From contig JALUTQ010000041.1 in NCBI GenBank assembly GCA_032718865.1, positions 1 to 64,000 of the forward strand: a DNA stretch of 64,000 bases. The letters are read 5' to 3'. Positions within the stretch are counted from its first letter, which is position 1. Each line of letters opens with the position of its first letter. A program made the position numbers and the translations under genes. This document shows, one piece after another, positions 11,439-21,790 of the stretch. The notes below the pieces were generated by a model. It searched no databases, was not told the origin of the DNA, and saw nothing but the letters and a program-made list of their open reading frames with translations. The DNA comes from Tilletia caries (lineage: Eukaryota; Basidiomycota; Exobasidiomycetes; Tilletiales; Tilletiaceae).

Positions 11439-11961
11439 ATGGCCGTCATCGAGCTCAAAAGTCTGGCCCACTTCGAGCAGGTCAACACGGGCCCCAAGAA
11501 GATCATCGTCTACTCCAAAGCCGTCAGTAATCCTCCATTTCCCACCACCCACTCACTGACTCACCTTACCTTGGTTCTGATCTGAATCCACGCTTCCTAC
11601 TCCACCCACACAGTCCTGGTGCCGACCCTGCGAACTCATCAGCCCCCTCTACGAAAAGCTCGCAACCGACTACGCATCCCAACTCGACTTCTACGCCTTC
11701 GACGTGGACGACGCAGACGATCTCTCGGAGGAACTGAGTATTCGCAGTATGCCTACCTTCGTCTATCCACGGGATGGTGCGGTCCGCGGTCAGATGGTCG
11801 GGTCCAATCAGGATAAGCTCGAGGTGAGAGAGGCCTCAGGGGAGATTTTTTTTTTTTTCTTTTTTCTTTTTTCGCTCCGGTTACCTGCGCTGGGTGCTAA
11901 GGACGTTCAACCTGCTTCTGATTCGCAGGCATTCATCGCCCAAACGGCCGAGGTCGAGTAG
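11439..11961 (+). CDS. Thioredoxin with a CRPC active site
   Basis: A 108-residue single-domain thioredoxin from three exons (11439-11522, 11614-11823, 11929-11961). The first donor is GTCAGT; the splice brings KA directly onto SWCRPC, the redox motif. Also present are the FYAFDVDD strand, the cis-proline region SMPTFVYP and the terminal helix LEAFIAQTAEVE. Thioredoxins reduce protein disulfides using NADPH and thioredoxin reductase; with no targeting signal this one is probably cytosolic. CRPC instead of the usual CGPC is uncommon: an arginine after the nucleophilic cysteine should change the redox potential or partner choice. A thioredoxin-like protein with a special client is therefore possible. 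Confidence 0.9.
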
Positions 11962-12338
11962 ATGCAAAACCCACAAAAGAACGGCCGGCTCGTGGATCTG
12001 CAACCCTCCCTTACGTCTCACCCACATCACGGACCATCGCTTCTCCCCTCTTCCGCCCTTTTCCTTTCTTGCTCTCTTCGCCAGTCGTCCCGCAGGCAAA
12101 CCCGATATCCTAATCCCCGTCTCACCGCTCACCTTGGATGAAGCTTTATAATATTACTATACCGATTTTTAATGTCCATCTTCTCAAATTGCACTCTGGA
12201 TCCGTTTTGTTTTGACGTCTCTGTAATTTGCGGAAAGGCCACGTCGGTGCACAAGAGGCAGCCACAGCACGGCGAATAAAATCGTATTTCACATGGTAGA
12301 TGTATGATGCGTGTATGTTATACAGGGAAGAATCTCCC
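11962..12338. other. Intergenic, convergent 3' regions
   Basis: 377 bp between thioredoxin and the unrecognised minus-strand gene; AT-richer than its surroundings (12140-12180), consistent with 3' untranslated regions. No gene seen. Confidence 0.5.
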
Positions 12339-13580
12339 TCATCGCTGCTGCTGCCCGGAAGAACCAAGCTCGACCTCAAGCAGATCATTGGCACTAAAGC
12401 CCCTAAACCCAACCCGGTGCTCATCCGAGAACCCCTTCAGCGCCACAATCTGGCCCCTCAACTCCTCAGCCGAGCGTCCATCCCGGGCCCCCATCCGCGC
12501 GTCCGCCTTCTGCTGCTCAAAACCCCCCGATAGCTCCGAGTGCATCGTGCACAGCAGGGAGGCACGGTCGATCCGGAGTGACGCTTCTGCCGGGTCGGCC
12601 CCTTGGTTTGCGATCCACTTGAACGAGGTACCCTCAAGGAGCGTCTTGGCCGATTCGTCGTCCCCAACTTGCTCCCCCTCCTCGCCGAGCTTGCTGCTCG
12701 CACTGACGAACCCTTCAACAAGACCGCCGGGAAGCTTGTACTGGCTCGCATGTTCCGCATCCACCCCCTGCTGAGCAGCGTCCACAACCTCCTCCCAGCC
12801 CCAACTCACGTCCGCCTGCCCGAACGCGGCGTTATACCAGAGCCACTCTTTACCCCGGCCCACCCGCTTGCCGCGCGGCTTGAACTCGCGACGGAGCGTT
12901 CCTCCCGCTCCGCGGAGCAGGGCTAATGCGCCTACCAGTGCGCTCGGTTCCGGGCTGTTCTTCCGCGAGAAGATCGTTCGGCCCAGCAGGAGCACGATCG
13001 CCTGGTCCCAGAACTTCTTCTTGTCCTCGTCCGACGCGACGTCCGAGAAGCCCTCCAGCCCGGAATCCGATGATGACGATGATGACGACGCCGGGCCGTA
13101 GAGCTGCGTCGTGAAACGGGCGAGCAGGATCCCGTTCACCGCGGCGATGTGCCAGTAGTTCGGCGGCAAATTCGCCGTCGTCTCCCGGTCCGGTGTGACA
13201 TCCTGCCTCGACATCTCCTGCACCATCGTCACAAAAGCCTCAACAAGTTGTCGAACAAGCGCACGCCCACCGCGCTTAGCCTGGAACTCCTCCATCTGCC
13301 CCGCCTCGGGAAGGGGCGATTCGAACTGCTCCGCCTCTGCTTTTTCCTCCTCGATCACGAAGGACGTGAGCTGGTGGGCGCACTTGGCGAGGAAGGTGAG
13401 CAGGGCGTCGATCTTCTCGGGGTGGCCCAGGGCTTGGAGGACGACGGCGTCGATGAGGGCTCGGATCAAGTCCCGGCGCTGAGAACGGGTTCCGATTGGG
13501 TTCTCGCGTTGGATGGCTAGGAAGGCGTCGGGGTCTTGGTCCGCTGCGCTCTTGCGGATTCGGCCTACGTCGATAAACAT
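12339..13580 (-). CDS. Unrecognised 413-residue protein
   Basis: A single-exon gene. The open frame extends upstream to 13988, but the ATG at 13580 (MFIDVGRIRKSAADQD) is preferred because a TATATAAA box lies about 113-120 bp ahead of it and the extra upstream sequence is low-complexity. The protein looks helical throughout, with Leu/Ala-rich segments (ALIDAVVLQALGHPEKIDAL, then LLTFLAKCAHQLTSFV), a YWHIAAVNGILLARF block, a Ser run near residue 165 and no signal peptide or membrane span. Repeated amphipathic helices would suit a scaffold or adaptor, but I cannot assign a family. Codon use is like its neighbours, so a real gene is likely. Confidence 0.7.
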   Translation of the reverse strand: MFIDVGRIRKSAADQDPDAFLAIQRENPIGTRSQRRDLIRALIDAVVLQALGHPEKIDALLTFLAKCAHQLTSFVIEEEKAEAEQFESPLPEAGQMEEFQAKRGGRALVRQLVEAFVTMVQEMSRQDVTPDRETTANLPPNYWHIAAVNGILLARFTTQLYGPASSSSSSSDSGLEGFSDVASDEDKKKFWDQAIVLLLGRTIFSRKNSPEPSALVGALALLRGAGGTLRREFKPRGKRVGRGKEWLWYNAAFGQADVSWGWEEVVDAAQQGVDAEHASQYKLPGGLVEGFVSASSKLGEEGEQVGDDESAKTLLEGTSFKWIANQGADPAEASLRIDRASLLCTMHSELSGGFEQQKADARMGARDGRSAEELRGQIVALKGFSDEHRVGFRGFSANDLLEVELGSSGQQQR

Positions 13581-13692
13581 GTTCGTATTTGGTGAAGATT
13601 GACGTTGATGTTGTTGTTGGTAATGATGTTGATGAGGAGTAGGAAGGTCTTGCGGATTCGAGGTGGGAGTCAGAGGCCAGGATGCCTGGGTG

Positions 13693-13700
13693 TTTATATA
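13693..13700 (-). promoter_or_regulatory. TATA box of the 12339-13580 gene
   Basis: The minus strand reads TATATAAA here, about 113 bp upstream of the preferred ATG at 13580. It is the clearest TATA box near any start in the window and argues against the longer frame starting at 13988. Confidence 0.5.
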
Positions 13701-14306
13701 CCTTTCTTCAGTCCGTAGCGACGCTCGTCCTGCTTGTGATTGGGACGCCGTCTCCGTCGCCGCCGCCGCCGCCACCACAGTTGTTCTTATTCTCCCACTC
13801 GAATTTGAGGACGCTTCCTTCCAGCGCAGTCCTCGCCTGCCCGCTAAGTTCAAAGAGCTGAACACGTTCTTCATCGGCGATCTCACCGTCTCACCTTCTG
13901 GTCGTAGCGAGCGACGGCTCATCAGAGATTCCAGCTTCGCCTGAGCAACTTTCGAGGACACCACCGCCAAGATTGCCGTCATCTTCAATCGGGCACAGCA
14001 GGTTGAGGCGTTGAGGCGTTGAGGGCTTGATGAGGCTTCTCAGGTTTGCTCCCGAGCGTCGCACTCCCGCACGTACATTTATTCATATGTACTCTGACCC
14101 AGGCCTGGGGCCCATGCAGGGTGTGGGATCATGGAATAGTATACATGGTGCTGAAAGATGCATGGTGGGGTGTGTGTGGCGATGTGTGATGGTGGTGTCT
14201 GCTGCGTCAATACCGTCAAGGCTGCCCTTGTACCGGGCTGTGGTGGGGGAGATTTCCTGCTCTGCCGCTTCCTTCCCTGCGTCCCTCCCGTACTTAACTA
14301 ATCCAA
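13701..14306. other. Intergenic promoter region
   Basis: Upstream region of the 12339-13580 gene; the open frame across 13701-13988 is Ala/Thr/Arg-rich and looks incidental. A GTTGAGGCGTTGAGGCGTTGA tandem lies near 14001-14022. No gene supported. Confidence 0.45.
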
Positions 14307-14474
14307 CTAACCCTCCTCCTCCGTCCTCTCCATCTCCTCCAGCTCCTCCAACCTCCTCCTCTCGCTTTCGATCCCGGTTTTTCTGTTGTGCAGCAGGACG
14401 GCGATCACGGCGAGAGCGTTGGGCGAGAGCTGATGCTGCTGTGGCATGGTCGCACTAGGGAGCGTCTGACTCAT
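14307..14474 (-). CDS. Possible 55-residue protein
   Basis: From the ATG at 14474 the minus strand encodes a short protein: a polar N-terminus (MSQTLPSATMPQQHQLSPNA), a hydrophobic patch LAVIAVLLHN, then a charged helix with a Glu/Arg pattern (SERRRLEELEEMERTEEEG). The upstream frame stays open without an ATG, so an earlier exon is possible. The helix-turn of hydrophobic then coiled-coil character resembles small subunits of larger complexes, but no family is recognised. It may be a chance frame. Confidence 0.3.
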   Translation of the reverse strand: MSQTLPSATMPQQHQLSPNALAVIAVLLHNRKTGIESERRRLEELEEMERTEEEG

Positions 14475-14938
14475 GAGGGCGGGTCTGTCATCTTGCCGCG
14501 GCTGTTGTACTTGCTGCTTTGTTGCTGGCTGGGGCCTGGAGGGCAATTTTGCGCTCCGTGGACGAGCGTCGGTCCTGATGCCGAGAGAGTGGAAGTATGA
14601 GCGTCAGCGTGTGTGTGTGCTTGTGAGAGAAAAGGAAAGGTCAACGGAGGGCGGAACGCAGAATCGCGGGAGGAAGAAAAGGAAAAAAGGCAGGAGAACG
14701 GTGAGCAGGTCAGCGCAAGAGCATTCATTGTAAAGATGCCGTCGTCGTCGTGCTCAGGCAACACGCACTTCCTTATGGACTTCCTTGCGCGCTGTCGAGA
14801 TCTTAGCACGCGGTTATACATTTCTGGGAATCATGTTCGCTGTTTGAGCTATACATACATCATCACTACCACCACAGCCCGCCCGTCAAACCAACACGAC
14901 CCAAGGAAGGCCCCCCTTCACGCGCGCGCCTGCGACGA

Positions 14939-15757
14939 ATGGCACCCTCAGCAAACCACGCAGCGCGCTACCCGCGCGCCCAATTCGCAGCTGACCTTCC
15001 ACCACGAGGAGCAGGAACAGCGGGGGCGGGGTATCCCGCGTCATCAGGAGCATCAGGGTCAGGGTCAGGGTCAGGGTCAGGGGCGGGAGCGGGAGCGGGA
15101 CGGGGCGGGGATCGGGGCACGGACGAGCCGGAGACGAAGAGGGGGAGAAAGGCGTTCTCCCACCGGGGCCTATTCGCTCGGGATGGTACGTCCCCATTCA
15201 CATCCCTCCTACCCTCTCTCACCCTGACTGACAAAGAACGCTGAACAGTGCGCGCACTGCTATACGCATACGGCGACTCCCCGCACGCCGATCCGGCCAG
15301 CGTGGACCTGCTGGAAGACCTAACAGCCGACTTCCTAACGGACCTGTGCCACCGGGCGCGGCCGTCGGCATATGCGCTCCCGCAAGGCCCGGGGATGCGA
15401 GCCTTGGTGCCCGTGAGCGAGATCTCGACAGGTGCGGAACTACACCCGGCCGCAATCAGCGCACTGGCCTCTTCCTCAACCCCCCAACCCCAACCTCAAC
15501 CTCAAAACCAAGCGCAAACACAGTCACAAATATACGCCCCTTTACCCGCGCACGTCGCAGGCCACCCGTACTACACGCGCGCACGAATCAAGGTGGACGA
15601 CCTGAAGCATGCGTTGCGGAAGGATGGGAAGAAGTATGCGAGGGTGGAGGAGTTGCTTTTCTTGGATAAGGTGATTAAGGAGGCGAAGAGGCAGATGGAC
15701 GTGGATGTGGAGGCGGTTGCTGCTGTTGGGGGTAGTGGGAGTGGTGGGGCGAGCTGA
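14939..15757 (+). CDS. TAF13: TFIID subunit TAF13
   Basis: About 251 residues from two exons (14939-15185, 15249-15757). The second half carries the TAF13 histone-fold: RALLYAYGDSPHADPASVDL, then LEDLTADFLTDLCHRA, and after an insertion TRARIKVDDLKHALRKDGKK and YARVEELLFLDKVIKEAKRQ. TAF13 pairs with TAF11 in TFIID and supports RNA polymerase II initiation in the nucleus. The family is normally 120-170 residues. This one has a Gly/Ser-rich N-terminal extension (encoded by a GGGTCA repeat, 15054-15085) and an insertion of about 70 residues, rich in Pro and Gln, between histone-fold helices where yeast has a short loop. It is convergent with the myosin light chain gene. Confidence 0.9.
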
Positions 15758-16023
15758 AGGGGGTGGAGATGTCATTTGCTTCTTTCTTGATTCTTACCTC
15801 TCGCCTCTCGATGCGAACCTGGGATCTGATCACAAGGGGGGGACAAAAGCGAGCTGTTTTCCTCGGACAGTGTATCAGAATGTGATTCCGAATCAGCGGG
15901 AGGGAGGTGAACAAGGGCCATGCGGGGACGACGAGGTTATGATACAAAGGCCTGATGACGCTTGGGGGCGGGTGGTGAACCTGGCGAGGCGGATGAGGCT
16001 GGTGGGAGGGGTTTACGATGTGC

Positions 16024-16612
16024 TCATTGGGAGAGGATGACATTGACGAAGTGGCGGTAGTCTACGTTCCCATCACTGCATCCAAGCAAAGCGCGTAAGG
16101 AAGGGGTCAGCCGAAAACGTCCACGCAAAGCGATAGCGAGAGTGAGAGAGGGATACGCACGCGCCAACCTGTACGTTCTTGAGGAGCTCGTCGACCTCCT
16201 CATTCTCGAGCTTCTCGCCGAGGGAGGTGAGGAGGTAGCGCAGTTCGCCGACGGAGATGTACCCGTTGCCCTCCTTGTCGAACACCTGGAAGCCGCGGAT
16301 GAACTCCTCTGTGTGGATCAATCCAGAGAGAGAGAGAGTCAGCGATGGATCTGAGCAGAGGATGGGGATGAGCGAGAGAGAGAACTGACCGGGAGTGCCA
16401 GCAGGCTTAAAGCCATTCGGCCTGTTCAAGATGTGCAAGAAGGTATTGAAGTCGACCTCGTTCCCGACTGTCGAGGCGAGTTCTGCGACTTCGGCCTGTG
16501 TGGGGTTCTGTCCGACGGCGCGGAGGAGGTCGCCGAGGGACTCGCGGGGGACGGAGCCTTGGCCGCGCTTGTCGAAGAGGTTGAAGGCCTCGCGGTGGTC
16601 GGCGTCGCTCAT
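16024..16612 (-). CDS. MLC1: Myosin essential light chain, Cdc4/Mlc1 type
   Basis: A 140-residue EF-hand protein from three exons (16612-16390, 16308-16161, 16075-16024). It starts [19 protein letters not shown]; further blocks are [39 protein letters not shown] and [20 protein letters not shown], and it ends [12 protein letters not shown]. Length and order match fission yeast Cdc4 and budding yeast Mlc1, which bind IQ motifs of type II/V myosins in the contractile ring. Only the third EF-hand loop ([12 protein letters not shown]) keeps good calcium ligands, as usual for these light chains. The last donor is GTGCGT, chosen because it alone keeps the final exon in frame. It is divergent from RIB1 with 221 bp between starts. 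Confidence 0.92.
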
Positions 16613-16833
16613 CGTAGGGGGTTGCTGTGGGAGATGGGGCGAGGTGAGTGTGTGTGTGGTGGGCAGTGTGGATAGGAGTATCGTAGGTTGGGCAAGGTGC
16701 AAGAGTGAGTGAGTGAGTGAGTGAGTGATCATCTGGGACTGGGATGATCATGGATGTGCCACGTGACTTTATGTAAGCATCAGTTCAGTCAGTCTGGGGT
16801 GAAGATGCTCGCCTGACTCGGACTGACGGACTG

Positions 16834-19293
16834 ATGCACGACCACCACGACCACCACCACCACCACGATCTGCTCAGCGACAGCGGGCAGCAGGCAGCAG
16901 GCAGCAGTCAGCAAGTCAGCATGGCATCGACGTCCTCCCACCACCACGCACACCACGCGCACTGCTCACACTCGCACCACGAACCACTGCGCTACTCACA
17001 GCCAACACAGGCAGACGAAGACCTCCTCAACCTCATCACCTCCCCAACCTTCCACACACCCACACGCCGCCCGCTCTCCACCCTCGCAGCACTCCGCAGA
17101 CCCCCCATCGACCCCATCGTACTCGCAGCAACCCTCAGCTCAGGCCCACACGTCACCCGCCATCACTTTCATCACTCCTTCGATGGCCAGCCGCCCGATG
17201 TGCGCAGGTCCCAGCAGATGCCCGCTTCCCTTAGGAGGGCCAGGATGGTTCAGTCCCACCAGCAGGAACAGCACGCACAGACGCACGTGAAGGCACAACA
17301 GAGGGACAGGGAGGCTGTTACCTCGTCTGCTGCACGGGCGTCGGCTGCTGCTGCTGCACTCTCTCCTCCACCTGCACCTACGCCCGAGGCACCACGCTAC
17401 ATCTCAGCACAGGCACCCCGCAGCGTCCGTCTAGCACGCGAACCAGGCACCGCTGAGTCGAACCCCCATCTCCAAAAGCCACCAGCAGCCCCTACTCCGA
17501 CCCCTACAGCACCCACCGAGTCCATCACCTCCACATCGACGCGTCGTCCCTCTACCGCTACCGCTGCACCTGCATCCGTCAAAACACCACCCCAGCTCGT
17601 CGTCCGCTGTCACGCCCGCACCCGCATCCCCACCCCACACGGCGAAGTATTTGCCTACATCTACAAGAACAACCTCGACAACAAGGAACATCTTGCCCTC
17701 GTCGTCGACCCGTCGTCGAATGATGAGGGCGCGGTGGAGTACTATCGCTCTGTCTCGAAAGCGAGTGGGCGGAGGGTTAGTGCGAGGAAGGGCGAGATTC
17801 GAAGTCGGAGTTTGGATGAGCTTTGGTCGGTTGGGGAGAGTGATATGGAGAGGATCGTGCGGGGGGCGTATGTCGGTCGATTAGGCGCGGACTATCAGAT
17901 CGCTTCTGCGCCTCCCCTTCCCCTTCCCTCTTCCTCTTCCCTCCTCGAAGAAGATGAGGATGAAGAGGAAGAGTTGGAACCGCCGTTGGTCCGGATTCAC
18001 TCGGAGTGTTATACGGGGGAGACGATCGGTTCGCAGCGCTGTGATTGCGGCGAACAGCTCGACGAGGCCATCCGGCTCATTGCGGCTGAGGACGAGATCA
18101 TGAACCCGCCGCGACATCGTCACCATTCTCATTCACAGGCTCGACAGCAGTCACGGCGGAGGGGGAAGGACGTAGAGGAAGAACATCTCGCGTTCAGTCA
18201 GCAGCTGCCCCCCTCTGACGCGCCTCTGACGGGAGCACCACCATCCCCCGCCCTGTCCTCCTCACAACAATTCTTCCCCTTCTCTCCAAACCCAAATAAC
18301 AACAACAACAATATCAAACCCCCACGCCGGGCCCGTGGCATCGTCGTCTACCTCCGCCAGGAGGGGAGGGGGATCGGCCTCCTCGACAAACTGATGGCCT
18401 ACAACCTGCAGGACATGGGCCACGACACCGTCTCGGCCAACATCCTACTCGGCCATTCCGCCGATGCGAGGACGTACGACATCGCAGCAGCGATGCTGCG
18501 CGATTTGGGCGTTGGCGTCTCGACGAAGGCGGGGGATGGCAGTGGGGTCAGGCTGTTGACGAACAATCCGGAGAAGGTGGAGGGGATGGAGCGGGAGGGT
18601 GTCCGGGTTGTTGAGCGCGTGCCGATGGTGCCGCGGATGTGGAGGACGAGGGGGGAGAGTAGTGGGAGGCGGAGGAGGGCGCGGGAATCGAGTAAGAGGA
18701 AGAAGGCGAAGAAGGAGCGCGGGGGCGGTGGGGGGAAGAGGGCGAGTGGGATGACGCCTTCGTCCTCTGCGGGCGCGGGGACGGGCACGGGGACGGTCTT
18801 CCGCCCGAGTCTGCTCGGCGTGCATTCCCGCATCCTCTCGCAGGCTTCTGGCTTCGGGACGGAGTCTGAAGAGGACGGGGATGAGAACGCGTTCGAGGAT
18901 CGGGCTGGGGATGGCGATGGGGAGTTCTCACAGGTGGAGGTGGCAGGGTCGATGACGCGCAGTACGTCCGGCCAACAAGACGAAGAGGACGGCCACGCCT
19001 CGCAACTAGAGCACCCTTCCTCCCCCTCTTCCTCCCGCTCCTCCTCTCCCTCTCCTTCCCCCTCAGAAGGCTCCGAAGACTCGGACGACTCCTACACCGC
19101 GCACGTCCTCCGTCGATCGGGTGCGACGATGATCGGGGCGGACGTGACGCGCTCGGCGGAGTTGGAGCGGTATTTGAGGACGAAGGTGGAGAGGATGGGC
19201 CATTTGTTGGAGGTTCCTGGTGGGAGTCAGGGTGCGGGTGGGAGTGGGAGTCAGGGTGGGCAGGGGAGTGGAGAGAGAGAGAAGGGGGCGTGA
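16834..19293 (+). CDS. RIB1: GTP cyclohydrolase II
   Basis: Catalyses the first step of riboflavin synthesis, GTP to 2,5-diamino-6-ribosylamino-pyrimidinone phosphate plus formate. The catalytic core is in two blocks: RIHSECYTGETIGSQRCDCG (zinc cysteines) at about residues 388-407, and RGIVVYLRQEGRGIGLLDKL with LRDLGV and LLTNNPEKVEGM at about 505-590. Between them sits an insertion of about 80 residues rich in Ser/Gln/Pro/Asn. The protein is 819 residues against about 345 in yeast: a His-rich 250-residue N-terminal region (MHDHHDHHHHHD) and an acidic Ser-rich C-terminal tail of about 200 residues are added. Single exon. A second ATG at 16921 is in frame and could be the real start. Confidence 0.92.
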   Translation: MHDHHDHHHHHDLLSDSGQQAAGSSQQVSMASTSSHHHAHHAHCSHSHHEPLRYSQPTQADEDLLNLITSPTFHTPTRRPLSTLAALRRPPIDPIVLAATLSSGPHVTRHHFHHSFDGQPPDVRRSQQMPASLRRARMVQSHQQEQHAQTHVKAQQRDREAVTSSAARASAAAAALSPPPAPTPEAPRYISAQAPRSVRLAREPGTAESNPHLQKPPAAPTPTPTAPTESITSTSTRRPSTATAAPASVKTPPQLVVRCHARTRIPTPHGEVFAYIYKNNLDNKEHLALVVDPSSNDEGAVEYYRSVSKASGRRVSARKGEIRSRSLDELWSVGESDMERIVRGAYVGRLGADYQIASAPPLPLPSSSSLLEEDEDEEEELEPPLVRIHSECYTGETIGSQRCDCGEQLDEAIRLIAAEDEIMNPPRHRHHSHSQARQQSRRRGKDVEEEHLAFSQQLPPSDAPLTGAPPSPALSSSQQFFPFSPNPNNNNNNIKPPRRARGIVVYLRQEGRGIGLLDKLMAYNLQDMGHDTVSANILLGHSADARTYDIAAAMLRDLGVGVSTKAGDGSGVRLLTNNPEKVEGMEREGVRVVERVPMVPRMWRTRGESSGRRRRARESSKRKKAKKERGGGGGKRASGMTPSSSAGAGTGTGTVFRPSLLGVHSRILSQASGFGTESEEDGDENAFEDRAGDGDGEFSQVEVAGSMTRSTSGQQDEEDGHASQLEHPSSPSSSRSSSPSPSPSEGSEDSDDSYTAHVLRRSGATMIGADVTRSAELERYLRTKVERMGHLLEVPGGSQGAGGSGSQGGQGSGEREKGA

Positions 19294-20007
19294 TGGGCGG
19301 CTGCTTGCTTTTCTGGGTTTACATCTGGGTGCGGGTGCGGGTGCGGTTTGATGGATGTTTCCTCTGGAGGAATGGATATATATCAATCGAAGCCTTCCAA
19401 TCAATCAATGGATCAGAACAGGATCTCTCTTTGTTCCCTTGTTCACGCCTCACGGCTTGTCGAAACTCGAAAGGTGAAAGGTGACCTGCCCAAAATGCTG
19501 GGCGGTGTGTATGTCTGTTCTGTGTGATCCATAGGGGGAGAGAGAGAGAGAGAAAGAAAGAAAGAGAGAGGGAGAAAGAGAGTGAGAAGAGCTCAACGAA
19601 GACACCCATCCTCCTCTCTACATCCATCCGCCTCTTCACCTCCTCCGCCGGCCCCTTTCCACCGAGGCCCCCACGGACTCCTGCCCGACTTCAATAACTC
19701 CCACGCATGAAACCTTGCCCCTCCTCCTCCTCCTCCTCCCTCTCCATCAACATTACAATACTAGACAGGGGAAATGCAGGACCGGGAGTAGACGACATCG
19801 ATCGTTCTGTTTTAGCTGCTGGGTGAACGTCTGTCAGCGAGAACGGACAGGTTGTCGGTGTATAGGTCTCGAGAGAGAAGGGACGCAGGGGGAGGATGCC
19901 GGTGGGGATTAGGTGTGGTGGAGAGATGGGAGAGGGCGCAGGGAGGGAAGGGTCATAAGGCCGTGTGACTGCGGTTGTTTGCTGTTTTCGAGGAGGGCGT
20001 TCGTTCC
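19294..20007. other. Intergenic with GA microsatellite
   Basis: Downstream of RIB1. Holds a GA/GAAA-rich run (about 19540-19585). Short open frames are low-complexity and unsupported. Confidence 0.45.
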
Positions 20008-20681
20008 CTAGTCACCCTTCTGGTCCCTCACTCGCCCTTGAACATCGTGCTGGGTAGTGGTCGAGTCCCCTTTCCGTTGTAGATGTCGCGCTGGCGGGTA
20101 ATAAGCATCGCCATTGACGCGGGTCCGTTTCATTGTGTAGTCGAAGTCGACGTGGGCCAGCAGAGCGAGGGGCTGAGGTCGAGGGTGTTGCTGACTCCGA
20201 TGAAGGGGAGCGGATGCGATGGGCTTGACGGTGACTCGCATGGCGCAGAGGACGAGGGGGAGCAGCTTGGAGTCGAGCTGGCGTCGTTGACGAGTCGTGT
20301 GTGTATGTGTGTGTGCGGGTGTGTGGAGGGAGTGTGGGAAAGTGTCTGAGAGTTTAGAGAGAGAGTAAGTGATGTCTTGCGAGTGACTGGCGACTGAGGA
20401 ATGACTAATGAGTGATGAAGAGACGGACGAACCTGAAGGGGAGCTCGATGCGGCCGCTCTAGCATCTGAGCATACGCGCTCCGACCTCCCTCCAAGTATC
20501 TTCTCATACTCAGCCTCAAGCCGCTAGGGCAAGTGACCCCGCCTCCGCTCGCGCTTGGAGCTTGCCATGGACTCGATATGTCTTGCTGACGAGTGGAGTA
20601 CCACTTTCCTAAGACGGCGTTCAAAGCACCAGGTAGCTCCGTAGCTGCTCCTGTCAAAAAGCTTGCATCCAGGTCGATTGT
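20008..20681 (-). CDS. Possible hypothetical gene, incomplete model
   Basis: Two minus-strand exons can be joined in frame: 20681-20433 (opened by a CAG acceptor; TIDLDASFLTGAATELPGAL, then RLSMRRYLEGGRSAYAQMLE) and 20277-20008 (LDSKLLPLVLCAMRVTVKPI, ending RVRDQKGD). The donor after PLQ is GTTCGT. The first exon lacks an upstream ATG in frame, so the start lies in a further exon, perhaps near 20,720 (MIVKPQPSS). The peptide composition looks coding, but I recognise no family. The model may be wrong. Confidence 0.35.
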
Positions 20682-21790
20682 CTGCGGTCAGGTTCGAGCC
20701 GTTTGAGCTGGGCTGGGGCTTCACAATCATCGTTAGGGAAAGAGGAGAGGTTTGTAAGAGGCGAGGAGTAAGAAGGTCACGTTGTGCGGGCTCGACTGTG
20801 GTGACCGGGGCCAGCGAGAAGAGAGCATCACTCACATCATTTGTTTTCTGTTTGTTTGTTCGGTTTGTTTGTTGCGGTATGTAGTCAGGTGAGCAGTGAG
20901 GAACGTCTGTCATAACGTAGAAGAACGCAACTTTGCGACGTACTCGCACGTAAATTCCAACGAAGGTGGAGCGATAGGTTTGTTTGCAACGTAACTTTCA
21001 CAACTACATCCACGTCAGAAAGGGGAATAGAGCTGCAAAATAAGTGCGACATGTATATTGTAGGGCAGGAAACAACGGAAAGATACATACTGAGACGAGC
21101 AAAGAGACCAAAGCATCGACGCTGTACTCCATACTTCCTGAGATGGAAAAATAGAAGTAGATCATACCAGAGACATGAAAAGGCCGGCAAGGGACAGTAC
21201 GCGCCTACATTTGGCCAGGCTATGAACGTCGATCTGTTCAACAGTACTCTCGGAATGCAGTCGAACTCCCAAGCTCGTAGCATGCAGGACGGGGATACAA
21301 CAAACAGGAAGCGGAACGTGGGTCAAACAAAAACCTGTGAAATCGTTCACCTCCTCAAGTTTGAGCGTTTGAGCCTTGAGGCTTGATGCGACATCAGACG
21401 GGAGGCAGGATCAAGCAGAGACAGAAGGCAGGAAAGGGATGGGCATGAATTGAACAAGAAGCGAGAAGACTGGCGGGGAACAGAGTGTAGGGTCGAATCA
21501 ATGAAAGGAGTAGAGAGGCCAGTACTGACGAGGCTGTTGATGAGGTCAGAGGACAATGGCCGGGAGATGAGTGAGGGCGTCTGATTGCGGGAGGCTGATG
21601 GGATGACGGTGTTGGTAGTTGGTAGTTGGTAGGTAGTGTCGGACGGCTTTGGTGACGCCGATGAATCGAAAGAGAAACCCCAGAGCGTCGAGGCCGGCTC
21701 GATTGAGAGCTGAGTGGACCAGCAGCAGGCATGCGTTCCCCGACAGTTGGGATGACATGGCGCTGGTTCCAGTACAGCCCTCAATGAGCC
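20682..21790. other. Intergenic, no supported gene
   Basis: 1.1 kb without a convincing gene. Simple GTTTGTTT repeats (20845-20875) and a TTGGTAGTTGGTAG run (21610-21635). Short frames on both strands have no recognisable content. Confidence 0.4.

Noticed and set aside
12339..13988. Longer 549-residue version of the unrecognised gene
   Set aside because: The first 136 residues are low-complexity, and a TATATAAA box lies inside the extension, just upstream of the ATG at 13580.
17897..19404. Open frames opposite RIB1 and similar long shadows opposite TCD1, the MFS carrier and OPT
   Set aside because: Arg/Pro/Ser-rich antisense frames of GC-rich coding exons, without motifs or ATG context.
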